Shown in pieces: positions 52,558 to 61,171 of a DNA stretch of 64,000 nt (the first letter of the stretch is position 1; each line of letters starts with the position of its first letter). The position numbers were made by a program, and so were the translations under genes. Source of the stretch: JBFGFX01 sp965232455 (GTDB lineage Bacteria; Pseudomonadota; Gammaproteobacteria; Steroidobacterales; Woeseiaceae); the NCBI GenBank assembly GCA_965232455.1, contig OZ246981.1, positions 3,782,001 through 3,846,000 on the forward strand, given 5' to 3'. A model generated the notes under the pieces. The model saw only the letters and a list, made by a program, of their open reading frames with translations, had not been told where the DNA came from and searched no databases.

Positions 52558-53538
52558 TCACCCGCCGCCTTGACGTGAATGGCCGGAAACCGGTGTCTCG
52601 AAACCGTCCGGTTTGAGCGTTATCACCGAACAGCTGACGTCGCTTAGCACCGATTCGGCCGTATTGCCGATCAGCAGCCCCGGGACCCCGGCGCGCCCAA
52701 CCGTTCCCATCACTGCGACGTCTACGCCGCGGTCTTTTATGAAGTCCCGGATGACCTCCCGTGCTTCCCCTTTTTCGCGGTGGCAAGTCAGGCGTGGCGC
52801 GTTTGCATTGGTTTTCCCGAACCAGTCGGCAAGCTCGTTTTGCTGGCGCGTCAACCGGTCCTGGGTTTGGCCAAGCAGCTCGTCGACACGTTTCGATTCG
52901 ATCTTGAGGAAGGGGCTTTGCCGCATGGTTTCCTCGCCGACCAGGCGCCAGCAGCTCAAAAGATGCAGCTCCGCACCCGACAGCTCGGCGGCAGCCTGTG
53001 CGAAACCGAGTATGCGACGATTAAACTGAATCGCTTCCTCGTCGCCGGCCAGCACGTCGATGGCCGCGAGAACGCGTTCAGGCGATGCGGTTCGCCCGGG
53101 ATCCAGCAGCCAAACCGGTACCGGCGACTTACGCATCAGGTGCATGTCGGTGCTTCCGAAGATGCGCTCCGAGGGACCTGCGTTTCCTTCAGCCGCTTTG
53201 ACGATCAAGTCGTGCTTACCGCGCAACGCCTCTCGAATAATCTCGATAAACGGAACGCCGTCGAGCACCTTTACCTCGGCGTTCTTTCCATGCGCGGACT
53301 TTTGCCGGGCCAAAACCCGCGTCAGCTGGTCACGGCGGTGATCCAGCACCAGTTTCCGCAACTCCTTTTTCGGCATGATGTCGGCCAGCGCTTCAGTGTA
53401 GGCATCGAGGTAGGGTTTTACGTCCACCACCGTCAATCTGGCGTCATGAGCTGCGGCCAGCGACTGTGCATGATTCAGCGCACGCTGACTCCGATCATTA
53501 TCGTCCAGGACCAGCAAAATACTGTTCAGTATTTTCAT
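52558..53538 (-). CDS. Tandem universal stress protein (UspE-like)
   Basis: A 326-aa cytoplasmic protein with two Usp domains (about 1-145 and 160-320), as in E. coli UspE. The nucleotide-site pattern G-x2-G-x9-G is visible in the second domain (GTVGRAGVPGLLIGNTAES). GGAGG precedes the ATG. It is divergent from an NhaR-like regulator, which may control it, suggesting a link to salt or alkaline stress (inference). Confidence 0.9.
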   Translation of the reverse strand: MKILNSILLVLDDNDRSQRALNHAQSLAAAHDARLTVVDVKPYLDAYTEALADIMPKKELRKLVLDHRRDQLTRVLARQKSAHGKNAEVKVLDGVPFIEIIREALRGKHDLIVKAAEGNAGPSERIFGSTDMHLMRKSPVPVWLLDPGRTASPERVLAAIDVLAGDEEAIQFNRRILGFAQAAAELSGAELHLLSCWRLVGEETMRQSPFLKIESKRVDELLGQTQDRLTRQQNELADWFGKTNANAPRLTCHREKGEAREVIRDFIKDRGVDVAVMGTVGRAGVPGLLIGNTAESVLSDVSCSVITLKPDGFETPVSGHSRQGGG

Positions 53539-53628
53539 CGTCGCGCCTCCTCGACTCCGTACACGCAGCTTTACGCATCATGATGAAGACACTCGCGTTT
53601 CAGAAAAAGACGATTTATCGGATTTCAC

Positions 53629-53647
53629 ACTTCGGCAAAACCGAAGT
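53629..53647. other. Hairpin in the usp-nhaR2 intergenic region
   Basis: A perfect 7-bp inverted repeat ACTTCGG / CCGAAGT with a CAAAA loop, 90 bases upstream of the usp start and 145 before the NhaR-like start. It could be an operator or an RNA hairpin; no T-run follows. Confidence 0.35.
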
Positions 53648-53765
53648 CCGGGACGCCGGGCGGATTCGAGAAAACCGAACTGATTCTCCGGTTAATCCAC
53701 ATTGACGGAATGTTGGCCGTCACCCTAGTCTGACCGACGGATCACAGGACTACCGGGTAGCTCAA

Positions 53766-53780
53766 CGACGCAAAGCGTCG
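53766..53780 (+). other. Hairpin just before the orphan NhaR-like gene
   Basis: CGACGC-AAA-GCGTCG is a perfect 6-bp inverted repeat ending 11 bases before the ATG at 53792. No Shine-Dalgarno sequence is visible between it and the start, so the structure may affect translation, or serve as a protein site. Confidence 0.4.
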
Positions 53781-53791
53781 ATGCCGTCAAG

Positions 53792-54715
53792 ATGCGTCAT
53801 CTCAACTATAGTCATTTGCACTACTTCTGGTCGGTAGCTCGGGAGGGCAGCATCGTTGCCGCCGCAGGCGTCCTGCACATCACGCCGCAGACCATCAGCG
53901 GACAGCTCAAAATGCTGGAAGGGTCTCTCGGTCAGCGGCTGTTTCGTCGCGTGGGCCGGCGGTTAATTCTGACCGAGCTGGGAAACACCGTATTCAAGTA
54001 CGCCGATGAGATATTCACGATCGGCGCCGAGCTTGCGAACGTGGTTCGCGGCCAGCAAGCAAGCGGACCGTTGACACTCAACGTGGGCATCGTCAATTCG
54101 ATACCGAAGCTGATCGCCGAACGCGTCATCGCACCGGCGTTCGGCGCCGAGGGTTCACTGCGAATCCGTTGCTTCGAGTCCTCTTTGGAGCCCCTGCTCG
54201 GCGATCTCGCAACGCACCGGCTCGATCTGGTCTTGTCCGATCAGCCGATGCCGCAAGGCCTGCATATGCGCGCCTACAATCATCATCTTGGAGAGAGCGA
54301 GCTGTCGTTTTTTGTCCGCAGAGGCGAGAGCCGGCGTCTCAAGTCACGCTTCCCGACGAGCCTTACGGACACTCCGATACTTCTGCCCGCCCGCAACTCG
54401 GCGCTACGCCGGCGCCTTGATGAATGGTTCGACGTCAATGACATCGTGCCTGCAATCGTCGGAGAATTTGACGACAGCGCGCTGATGAAAGCGTTTGGAG
54501 AGGCCGGGGTCGGCGTATTTATCGGCCCCTCCGCGATCGAAAGGGAGATCTGCACGATGTACCGGGCGAGCGTCATCGGCCGCACATCGGCGATCACCGA
54601 GCGCTTTTACGCCATATCGCCGGAGCGGCGTCTAAAACACCCGGCGGTCGTTCTGATCACCGAAACGGCGCGCGCCGACCTTTTCGTCAACGGGCAAAAG
54701 TCCAGGGCCTGTTGA
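53792..54715 (+). CDS. NhaR-like LysR regulator (second copy)
   Basis: A 307-aa paralogue of NhaR. Its N-terminus (MRHLNYSHLHYFWSVAREGS) and HTH (ITPQTISGQLKMLE) differ from the nhaA-linked copy at only a few positions, and similarity continues along the effector domain (DLVLSDQPMP, RFPTSLTDTP, YRASVIGRT). No antiporter gene is adjacent; the divergent neighbour is a tandem Usp gene. Probably a Na+/pH-responsive regulator with a different target set. Confidence 0.9.
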   Translation: MRHLNYSHLHYFWSVAREGSIVAAAGVLHITPQTISGQLKMLEGSLGQRLFRRVGRRLILTELGNTVFKYADEIFTIGAELANVVRGQQASGPLTLNVGIVNSIPKLIAERVIAPAFGAEGSLRIRCFESSLEPLLGDLATHRLDLVLSDQPMPQGLHMRAYNHHLGESELSFFVRRGESRRLKSRFPTSLTDTPILLPARNSALRRRLDEWFDVNDIVPAIVGEFDDSALMKAFGEAGVGVFIGPSAIEREICTMYRASVIGRTSAITERFYAISPERRLKHPAVVLITETARADLFVNGQKSRAC

Positions 54716-54742
54716 AACGGTGCGAACGATACCCGTTAAGCC

Positions 54743-55441
54743 TCAGAAAGCGTGATGAAGGCTCAGCTGAATCTGCCCTTTCTCGACGGCGTTGGTATCC
54801 TGGTACATGTAGCCTCCCTGCAGGCGTAGCGAATCCGAAAGGCTGTAGCCCAACGCTGCGTACGCGCGGTTTCGGTCGAACGTATTTACGCTGCGTCCGT
54901 CGCCGATGTCGCGTTCGCCGTTTATGAATACCTCGTTGTACAACGCGAGGTATACCGCACCCTTATTCAGATCTTCCCCGTTGAGCGGCACGTCCACGAA
55001 CAGCGCGTAACGAAACCGGGTGCGAAAATCCTGATCGTCGACCCAGCGCTGCTCGTAGCGAAAGCGGTGGCGGAGAAACATCCGCGATCCCAGTTTGTGC
55101 GGCAGCAGGGCTTCCTGATAAATACGGTCCTCACGAAAGGTGTCGTCACTGGAACCGAACTCACCCGTCGTAATGTTGGCATAGCCGAGCGTAAACGTGG
55201 CTGCGAGCGATTCCGGCGTATACGTTACGCCGCCGCGCAACAGCAGTTGCTCGAGGTCGCCGCCGAGATCCCAGTTACGGTATTGTGCGTCACCCTGAAC
55301 TCCCCAGCGACTGTCGTCGAACCTGGAATTGAAGAAGTACATGTACCAGGCGCCGAGCTGGTCTTCGTCCACCTGTGCCGACGCCGCCTGCGGCGCAACC
55401 ATCGCAGCACCCAGCAGGGTCGCGCACCAAAATGCCCTCAT
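54743..55441 (-). CDS. DUF2490 outer-membrane beta-barrel-like protein
   Basis: A 232-aa exported protein (signal MRAFWCATLLGAAMVAPQAASAQ) made of alternating amphipathic strands (LGAWYMYFFNSRF, FRYALFVDVPLNG, LYNEVFINGER) with a C-terminal Phe, matching DUF2490. These are believed to be small outer-membrane barrels of unknown function. It is a lone gene, convergent with the NhaR-like regulator. Confidence 0.87.
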   Translation of the reverse strand: MRAFWCATLLGAAMVAPQAASAQVDEDQLGAWYMYFFNSRFDDSRWGVQGDAQYRNWDLGGDLEQLLLRGGVTYTPESLAATFTLGYANITTGEFGSSDDTFREDRIYQEALLPHKLGSRMFLRHRFRYEQRWVDDQDFRTRFRYALFVDVPLNGEDLNKGAVYLALYNEVFINGERDIGDGRSVNTFDRNRAYAALGYSLSDSLRLQGGYMYQDTNAVEKGQIQLSLHHAF

Positions 55442-55668
55442 TGTTCAATGAGCCTCTATTCGTTGTCTCCGAAGACGTCGAATGGTACTCATTGGCGGAA
55501 GGACGACCAGCAGATATGCCCGACTTTCCTTTCGAGAAAATCGAATTAATGACACCGATATTTCGAATAGTTCGCTTCAACCACGCGCAGGGCCTCGGTG
55601 AGAAAAGCCGTTGCACACTTCATCAGGACGCAGAGCGTCCGGACCGGCCCGCAAATAGAGCGAAGCGC

Positions 55669-57348
55669 CTAAACCTCTCCCGAACCGGCCGCCGCAACGA
55701 TATGTTCCGCCGCCCGGAACGCAAGCGCCATGATCGTCATCGTCGGCTGGCCGCGGGTTGACGATACCAGGCTGCTGCCGTCACAGATAAAGAGGTTCGG
55801 CACGTCATGACTGCGATGATACTTGTCCACTACCGATGTCGCCGGGTCGTCCCCCATACGGCAGGTGCCAAGCAGGTGGACGCCAAACGTCGCCGGTTCC
55901 ACCGGATCCGCCCACAGCTTCCGGGCGCCCGCCGCGTCCAGGATCTCCATGGATTTGTCCCGCAGGAACTCGGCGTTGGCAAGGTCGTCGGGATGGTCCT
56001 TGTAGGTGACGCGGATCGACGGCCGTCCCCAGTTGTCGGTATTCGTCGGATCGAGCGTGATGTTGTTCCGATCCATCGGCAGCGACGTGCCACCGACGAA
56101 AAGGCCCATCTGGCGGCTGAAGTTGTGCGCCATCGCGTCCTTGAACTCCGCTCCCCAGGATTTGACATCGCGGGGCGCGCCGGCGAGCGCGTACATCAGC
56201 GGCGTTGCCGCGAACATCCCGCGGGCGTCGATGCCGCCGCCGCCGTAGAACCCGCGCTGCGGATCGGTTTCGTAGAAATCCTGCACCACCCGTGTCGCCT
56301 GCACGCCTTTGTATTCGTTGAGCGGCTCGTCAAAAATGGCGCCCGTCGACGCGTGCCCGTTGAACATCAGGTTCCTGCCGACGAAACCGCTGGAATTGGC
56401 GAGACCGTCCGGCTGCCGTTCGCTTGCGGACATCAGCAGCAGGCGCGGCGTTTCCGCGCCGTTCGCCGACAGCACGACGGCTTTGGTCCGCTGCCCCTGT
56501 TCGTTGCCGTCACGGTCGTAATACAACACCTCGGTCGCGCGGCCGTCCGCGTTGGTTTCAATACGAAACGCCGCACATTCGGCGCGAATTTCGCAGTTGC
56601 CGCTGGCCTCCGCGAGTGGAATCATCGCCGCCAGCGAGGACGATTTCGCACCCATTTCGCATCCGTAGAACATACAGAAGCCGCATTTCGTACACGGCGC
56701 CCGTCCGTTGTGCACCTGGGTCAAAATCGCATGCGGCTGCACGTCCGCGTGTAACCCGAGCGCGCTGGCGCCTTTGACCATCAGGGCGCCCGAGGAATTG
56801 ATCGTCATCGGCGGCATCGGAAACGGGCGCGAACGCGGCGCGTCGAAATGCCCCGGCGCTCCGGAAACCCCGATGTCCCAGTCCACCTTGCTGTAATACG
56901 GCTCCAACTCTTCGTAGCTCATGGGCCAATCGGCGAAATTCGTACCCTCGATGGAACCGAACAGGCTGCGTTCGTGAAAGTCGACTTCCCGCATGCGGAG
57001 AAAATGCGCCGAATACTGCACGCTGCTGCCGCCGACGGTCTGCGCGTAATAAACGGGACTGAAGCCGCCCGACGGGCTCACCGCTTCCTTGCTTGCGTCG
57101 TCGCGGAACGTCTGTCCGCTAACCCGCGGCCCGCCGCCGCCGAATTCTCCGTTGATCATCACGTCGATCTCGTCGTGTTCGAAATCGGCTTGCCTGCGGT
57201 AGCGCCCCTGTTCCAGTACCACGGTCTTGAAACCCGCGGTCGAGAGTTCCTTGGCAAGAATCCCACCCGCGGAACCGGAGCCGATGACGACGAAGTCCAC
57301 CTCTTCGCGCGTGTCGAAGGTCGGCGTGCCGCTGCTTTGATCAGCCAT
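55669..57348 (-). CDS. GMC-family FAD dehydrogenase, large subunit with Cys cluster
   Basis: A 559-aa GMC oxidoreductase that oxidises an alcohol or sugar. FAD motif GSGSAGG is at residues 23-29 and the C-terminal GMC signature (GTCRMGDDPATSVVD, SLVSSTRGQPTMTIMALA) is intact, with the active-site His region before it (FGVHLLGTCRM). A cluster Cys219-x2-Cys222-x2-Cys225-x4-Cys230 (CTKCGFCMFYGC) resembles the iron-sulfur insertion of membrane-bound gluconate, fructose and glucose dehydrogenases. The gene overlaps the small-subunit gene by 8 bases. No cytochrome c subunit is adjacent, so electrons may go to quinone or an unlinked cytochrome. Confidence 0.92.
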   Translation of the reverse strand: MADQSSGTPTFDTREEVDFVVIGSGSAGGILAKELSTAGFKTVVLEQGRYRRQADFEHDEIDVMINGEFGGGGPRVSGQTFRDDASKEAVSPSGGFSPVYYAQTVGGSSVQYSAHFLRMREVDFHERSLFGSIEGTNFADWPMSYEELEPYYSKVDWDIGVSGAPGHFDAPRSRPFPMPPMTINSSGALMVKGASALGLHADVQPHAILTQVHNGRAPCTKCGFCMFYGCEMGAKSSSLAAMIPLAEASGNCEIRAECAAFRIETNADGRATEVLYYDRDGNEQGQRTKAVVLSANGAETPRLLLMSASERQPDGLANSSGFVGRNLMFNGHASTGAIFDEPLNEYKGVQATRVVQDFYETDPQRGFYGGGGIDARGMFAATPLMYALAGAPRDVKSWGAEFKDAMAHNFSRQMGLFVGGTSLPMDRNNITLDPTNTDNWGRPSIRVTYKDHPDDLANAEFLRDKSMEILDAAGARKLWADPVEPATFGVHLLGTCRMGDDPATSVVDKYHRSHDVPNLFICDGSSLVSSTRGQPTMTIMALAFRAAEHIVAAAGSGEV

Positions 57349-57922
57349 TGGGATTCTCCTTCAGGTATTCGGCGTCGTAATAACCGAACGGAGATTCGTG
57401 AACGTGCGCGTGCGGATCCATGCCGACGAGTTTCCAGCCGATGTCGTTTTTGTTGCCGCCGTATTTGCTCATGCCGAAGAAGCCGCAAAGCGTGAGGAAA
57501 CGCAGCATCCCGAAGAACGGCGTTTCCTGCTGCGTTTCGAGGTAGGCGTCCTGGTCGGTTTCCGATAGTGCGGCAAACCCGGCGTCACCGTCGATACCGG
57601 ACTGGAACTGCTGCAGCCCGCCGCGGGCCGGAACCAGCATTGGCGCGTTGAACGTGGCAAACGTCTGGTCGAGAAAATGTATGACGCCGGCTTCACGCGC
57701 CCCCGGCGTGTCCGTCGTCGGCAGGATACGCGCGGCGATCGCCTCGAACGCCATCGCCTCGTCGTCACCCAGCGTGACAAACGGCGTTTTGTCGTCTCTC
57801 GCCGTGCACGCGGCCTGTGAGAGGGCCGCCAATGAGGGCAGCACCAGTTTCGCCCAGGAAGCGCCGGCGAGCGCCGCGCCCTGACTCAAAAACGCGCGCC
57901 GCGACTTGTCCAGTTCGTTCAC
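57341..57922 (-). CDS. Gluconate 2-dehydrogenase subunit 3-family protein (Tat signal)
   Basis: A 193-aa small subunit. The N-terminal twin-arginine signal (KSRRAFLSQGAALAGAS) exports the folded complex with its large subunit. The core (DEAMAFEAIAARILPTTDTPGAREAGVIHFLD) is typical of the family. GTG start at 57922 has GGGGAG upstream. It precedes and overlaps the GMC subunit gene, so the two form one dehydrogenase. Confidence 0.9.
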   Translation of the reverse strand: MNELDKSRRAFLSQGAALAGASWAKLVLPSLAALSQAACTARDDKTPFVTLGDDEAMAFEAIAARILPTTDTPGAREAGVIHFLDQTFATFNAPMLVPARGGLQQFQSGIDGDAGFAALSETDQDAYLETQQETPFFGMLRFLTLCGFFGMSKYGGNKNDIGWKLVGMDPHAHVHESPFGYYDAEYLKENPNG

Positions 57923-58073
57923 TTCAATTCTCCCCAACGTCCAGATCTCGGGCATCCATGAATGCACGGCCCCCGGGGCAGATCCTTGCACCCGACAACG
58001 CGTGAAACCCGACTATTCGTCTTTCCCGATGTAAAGATACTCCACCTTCCGACAAAAATCGTGGTGAAAAAAC

Positions 58074-59495
58074 TCAGCGCGAGGCGGTTTCCGCACAAAC
58101 GTCGCTATCGAGGTAGTTCGCCAGCCGGGCGACCGGCGTCACGGGCCTGCTGTGGGAGTTGACGACCCGAACCTCGGACGGGAGATGGTCTACGGCCCAC
58201 CTGGCAAACCAGCATTCGGTTACGGCACGACCCTCGCGCGGCGAATCCGCCTCGGAGTTCGGAACGTGAACGTCGGACACGAAAAAATACCCACGGTCGA
58301 TGGCGAGCACACCCAGCATCGCATACGCGTGCGGCCCGGCCCCAATCGGCAGCAGTTGTACACGATTGGTCCCCCCGCCGATGAGCAACGGTTCACTGAC
58401 CGGCGATACGGAGGCGGAGCCGCCAATTCGCCGCAAACGATCGTCCGGCATCGACGGCAGATTCAGCGCACGCTCGAAAAACCGCGCGGACTCCTGTGTC
58501 GCGTAGATCTCCGCGCCCGCGGCCGCAAACGCCCGGGCGCCGCCGGAATGATCGTCGTGAAAGTGCGTGAGCGCGACCGCCCGAACGGGCCGGCCCGGGA
58601 ATTCCCGGTTCAGGAAATCGATGAACGCCTCCGACAATCCGCTGACGCCGAGGCCGGGCACCAGATCGGAGGGCGGTATGTGATGAAACTCGACCCAGCC
58701 CGCGGGCGCATCGGCCACGACCAGCCCGTCGTCCGTGTCCACGACGAGGTGTTGAAACCCAGTGCGCACGCCGCGCACGAGGTGTACGCCGTCCGCGAGG
58801 TCGATGAGCTGCATGTCGACGCTGGCCGGCCAGCGGTCTCCGTCAACCTCGACCGGCTCGGCGCCGGGCGTTGCGGTCCACAAGGCCGCGGCTTCGTCGT
58901 CCGGCAGCTCGCGCCAGCGGCCGGTCGCCTCGAACAACAGCGTGTCGTCGAGCAACAGCCTCAGCTTCGGATTCCCCTCGTTGCTCCAGTCCCAGTTCCA
59001 GTCGACGTCCACCTCGCCGCGCAGCGGCAGCGCCGCCGACGTTTGCACGGACGCGAGCCGTCCCTCTCGAAGCAAAACGCGCGCGCCGCGCAGTGCGTCG
59101 GGCGTTGCGTGAAACTCCTCGAGCAGCCGTCGCGGATCGAGCCGTCGCACGCGCAGCGCTTCTTCGAGACTGTCGGCGCCAAGAAACTCGACGTCCGGCG
59201 GCGCGTCGCGATTGACGATACGTACCGTCCCGGGCGGCAGATACGCGACGGTCCAGCTGCCGTCCATGTCGGGGTTCGACCTGCCGGCGCCCGAGAACAG
59301 CACCCTGCGGGTATCCACCTCGGTGACGACGCACCAGGTCGTCGGATAAAACTCGCCGGGCGCGGGCGTCGTACCTTGATAGCGCGCGCCAAGATCGAGT
59401 TCACCGTCGAGACAGAATTCGGTGACGCCCTCGGCGTTCGCAAAGTGCGAACACAGGCAGGCAGCGAAAAATGAAAGACACCTGTTCATTGGCAT
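58074..59495 (-). CDS. Exported MBL-fold hydrolase with N-terminal extension
   Basis: A 473-aa protein with a signal peptide (CLSFFAACLCSHFANAEG), an N-terminal domain of about 200 residues without a match I recognise, and a metallo-beta-lactamase domain from about residue 230. The metal motif is LTHFHDDHSGG (HxHxDH). Later ligand positions include VSDVHVPN. The ATG at 59495 begins the signal; an ATG 6 bases downstream is equally good. Substrate unknown. Confidence 0.85.
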   Translation of the reverse strand: MPMNRCLSFFAACLCSHFANAEGVTEFCLDGELDLGARYQGTTPAPGEFYPTTWCVVTEVDTRRVLFSGAGRSNPDMDGSWTVAYLPPGTVRIVNRDAPPDVEFLGADSLEEALRVRRLDPRRLLEEFHATPDALRGARVLLREGRLASVQTSAALPLRGEVDVDWNWDWSNEGNPKLRLLLDDTLLFEATGRWRELPDDEAAALWTATPGAEPVEVDGDRWPASVDMQLIDLADGVHLVRGVRTGFQHLVVDTDDGLVVADAPAGWVEFHHIPPSDLVPGLGVSGLSEAFIDFLNREFPGRPVRAVALTHFHDDHSGGARAFAAAGAEIYATQESARFFERALNLPSMPDDRLRRIGGSASVSPVSEPLLIGGGTNRVQLLPIGAGPHAYAMLGVLAIDRGYFFVSDVHVPNSEADSPREGRAVTECWFARWAVDHLPSEVRVVNSHSRPVTPVARLANYLDSDVCAETASR

Positions 59496-59845
59496 TGAGA
59501 CTCCAACCTGACGGCCAGCCCGGTGATTGCAGGCGCAATTCGATTTTGCAGGATTTCGGCGCCGCGTCGATAGTCCGGAAAACCATATCGCCGTTCGGCC
59601 CCGATAGCGCCGTCCCGCGCGCAAAAACGGCCGCCGTTCCCGCAACTGACGCAAAATGGCGACAGGTCGCAAATGACGGGTAATGTCTTGATTTCACGAG
59701 AAATACATTGGAAAACGGGATATCGGGACCTATCCGCAGTCGAAAAACTCGCGCGGCCGTTTCGTTGTGATTACCATCGCGGCCAGATTTGCCATTGGCG
59801 GCGGTTTTCGTCGGCCACGGCAGCTTGGGTGACAAGGAGAGTGGA
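59496..59845. other. Divergent intergenic region
   Basis: 350 bases between the MBL gene (minus) and the barrel-like gene (plus). No open frame with coding character, no clear repeat, riboswitch or operator seen. The plus gene has a good AGGAG ribosome-binding site 8 bases before its ATG. Confidence 0.5.
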
Positions 59846-60412
59846 ATGAAAAATCGAGTTTGGGCATTAATCGCGCTGGGCTTTTCGGGTGCGCTGAGCG
59901 CACCGGCGAACGCCTCGGATCTCAGCTACACGTATGCCGAGCTGCGCTTCGTCGATACGGAAATCGGCAGCCAGGACGGCGACGGGCTGCGCATCAACGG
60001 GTCGTTCGAGATCACCGGCAACTGGCTGCTCGTCGCGGGATTCACGACGCTGGATTTCGACAACAACGTCGATACGTCGGCTCTGGAAGTCGGCGCCGGC
60101 TACGTGTATCGCTACAGCCCCAAGATGGACATCGTCGGTTACGGCAAGGTCGTGCGTACCGAGGTGGATTTCACGGGCGGTGACGACGACGACACCGGCA
60201 TAGCGCTCGCCGGCGGCGTGCGCGGGCGAATCACTCCCGAGCTCGAAGGCCGCGCAACCATCAACTACATCAACGTCGACGAGACGGACACGTTTTTCGA
60301 GCTCGGCGGCGACTATTATTTCAACCCGCAGTTCTCCGCCGGTGCAACGCTCGAATTCGGCGGCGATGCGGATACATTGACGATCGGCGTGCGCTGGTTT
60401 TTCGGCAACTGA
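59846..60412 (+). CDS. Small outer-membrane beta-barrel-like protein
   Basis: A 188-aa exported protein (signal WALIALGFSGALSAPANAS) composed of short alternating beta strands with Gly and aromatic residues, ending in a C-terminal strand (TLTIGVRWFFGN) typical of outer-membrane barrels of the OmpA/OmpW size class. It contains a run of acidic residues in one loop (GGDDDDTG). Function unknown; convergent with the exported VOC gene. Confidence 0.78.
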   Translation: MKNRVWALIALGFSGALSAPANASDLSYTYAELRFVDTEIGSQDGDGLRINGSFEITGNWLLVAGFTTLDFDNNVDTSALEVGAGYVYRYSPKMDIVGYGKVVRTEVDFTGGDDDDTGIALAGGVRGRITPELEGRATINYINVDETDTFFELGGDYYFNPQFSAGATLEFGGDADTLTIGVRWFFGN

Positions 60413-60455
60413 CGGGCGGGAAACGCGGCGCCGGTTTTTAAACGGCCTTCGTGAA

Positions 60456-60482
60456 CGGCGCCCGGCTGCCGGCCGGGCGCCG
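60456..60482. terminator. GC hairpin between convergent genes
   Basis: An 11-bp perfect inverted repeat (CGGCGCCCGGC / GCCGGGCGCCG) with a 5-base loop, between the convergent barrel-like and VOC genes. There is no T-run on either side, but the position suits a bidirectional terminator or transcript 3' end stabiliser. Confidence 0.45.
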
Positions 60483-60511
60483 ACGAGACTGAATCGCGGT
60501 CTCGAAAAAAC

Positions 60512-61033
60512 TCAACTGCCGCCGGACGAATCGGGTGGGCGATACGCGAACTCGATGCGGTTGCCGCTCGGCTCGCGAATCATCATGTGTTTGGTCGGGC
60601 CGCCGTTGTTCAGCTCGGGTGCAAATTCGATGACCACGCCCTCGGTTTCCTCGAATCTCGCGTGCAGTTCGTCGAGCGCATCGAAACCGGTGACCGTCAG
60701 CGCGAGGTGGTGCAGACCCACGTTGTTCTTGCGGTCGAACGGAACCGCTTTTTCCGGGTCGGTCGTCTGCCACAAGGTGACGAAGATTTCGCCGTCCGTC
60801 ACGAATACCGACGGGTAGTCCGGATAACCTCCAGCCACCTTCCAGTCCAGGGTGTCCACAAAAAAAGCGACCGACTTTTCCAGGTTGGACACGGTAAGAC
60901 CGACGTGATTGAGGCCCCGCGTCAGAACCGGCCGGGATTCGTTTTTCGCCTCGGCGGCGTTTTCCGTGTCACCCCATGCCGTCGCTCCGGACAGAATGCC
61001 GAGAACGATGGCGGCGACCGTAGGGTACTTCAT
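60512..61033 (-). CDS. Exported VOC-superfamily protein
   Basis: A 173-aa VOC-fold protein with a signal peptide (KYPTVAAIVLGILSGATAWG). It is a clear relative of the cytosolic VOC at 36073-36480 (shared YPDYPSVFVTDG-type, AVPFDRKNNVGLHHLAL and C-terminal SGNRIEFAY). Metal-ligand-type residues (His in NHVGLTV, His in GLHHLAL, Glu in RIEFAY) are kept. The ATG at 61033 has GGAG 6 bases upstream. An exported member of this mostly cytosolic family is unusual; substrate unknown. Confidence 0.87.
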   Translation of the reverse strand: MKYPTVAAIVLGILSGATAWGDTENAAEAKNESRPVLTRGLNHVGLTVSNLEKSVAFFVDTLDWKVAGGYPDYPSVFVTDGEIFVTLWQTTDPEKAVPFDRKNNVGLHHLALTVTGFDALDELHARFEETEGVVIEFAPELNNGGPTKHMMIREPSGNRIEFAYRPPDSSGGS

Positions 61034-61171
61034 CCTTAACTCCACGCTACTTTCGGATCGGTAGAATCTCCGATCGCAAATGGCGCAGGAAGTTTCGATT
61101 CGAGTTCAGTAGGCAGGTCGTCCGCCGGCGCACGGCTTCCCGACTACCGGTATGGTGCAGACCGCTTCGGG

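Noticed and set aside
58152..59474. 440-codon plus-strand open frame opposite the exported MBL protein
   Set aside because: Antisense shadow; the MBL metal motif and signal peptide are on the minus strand.
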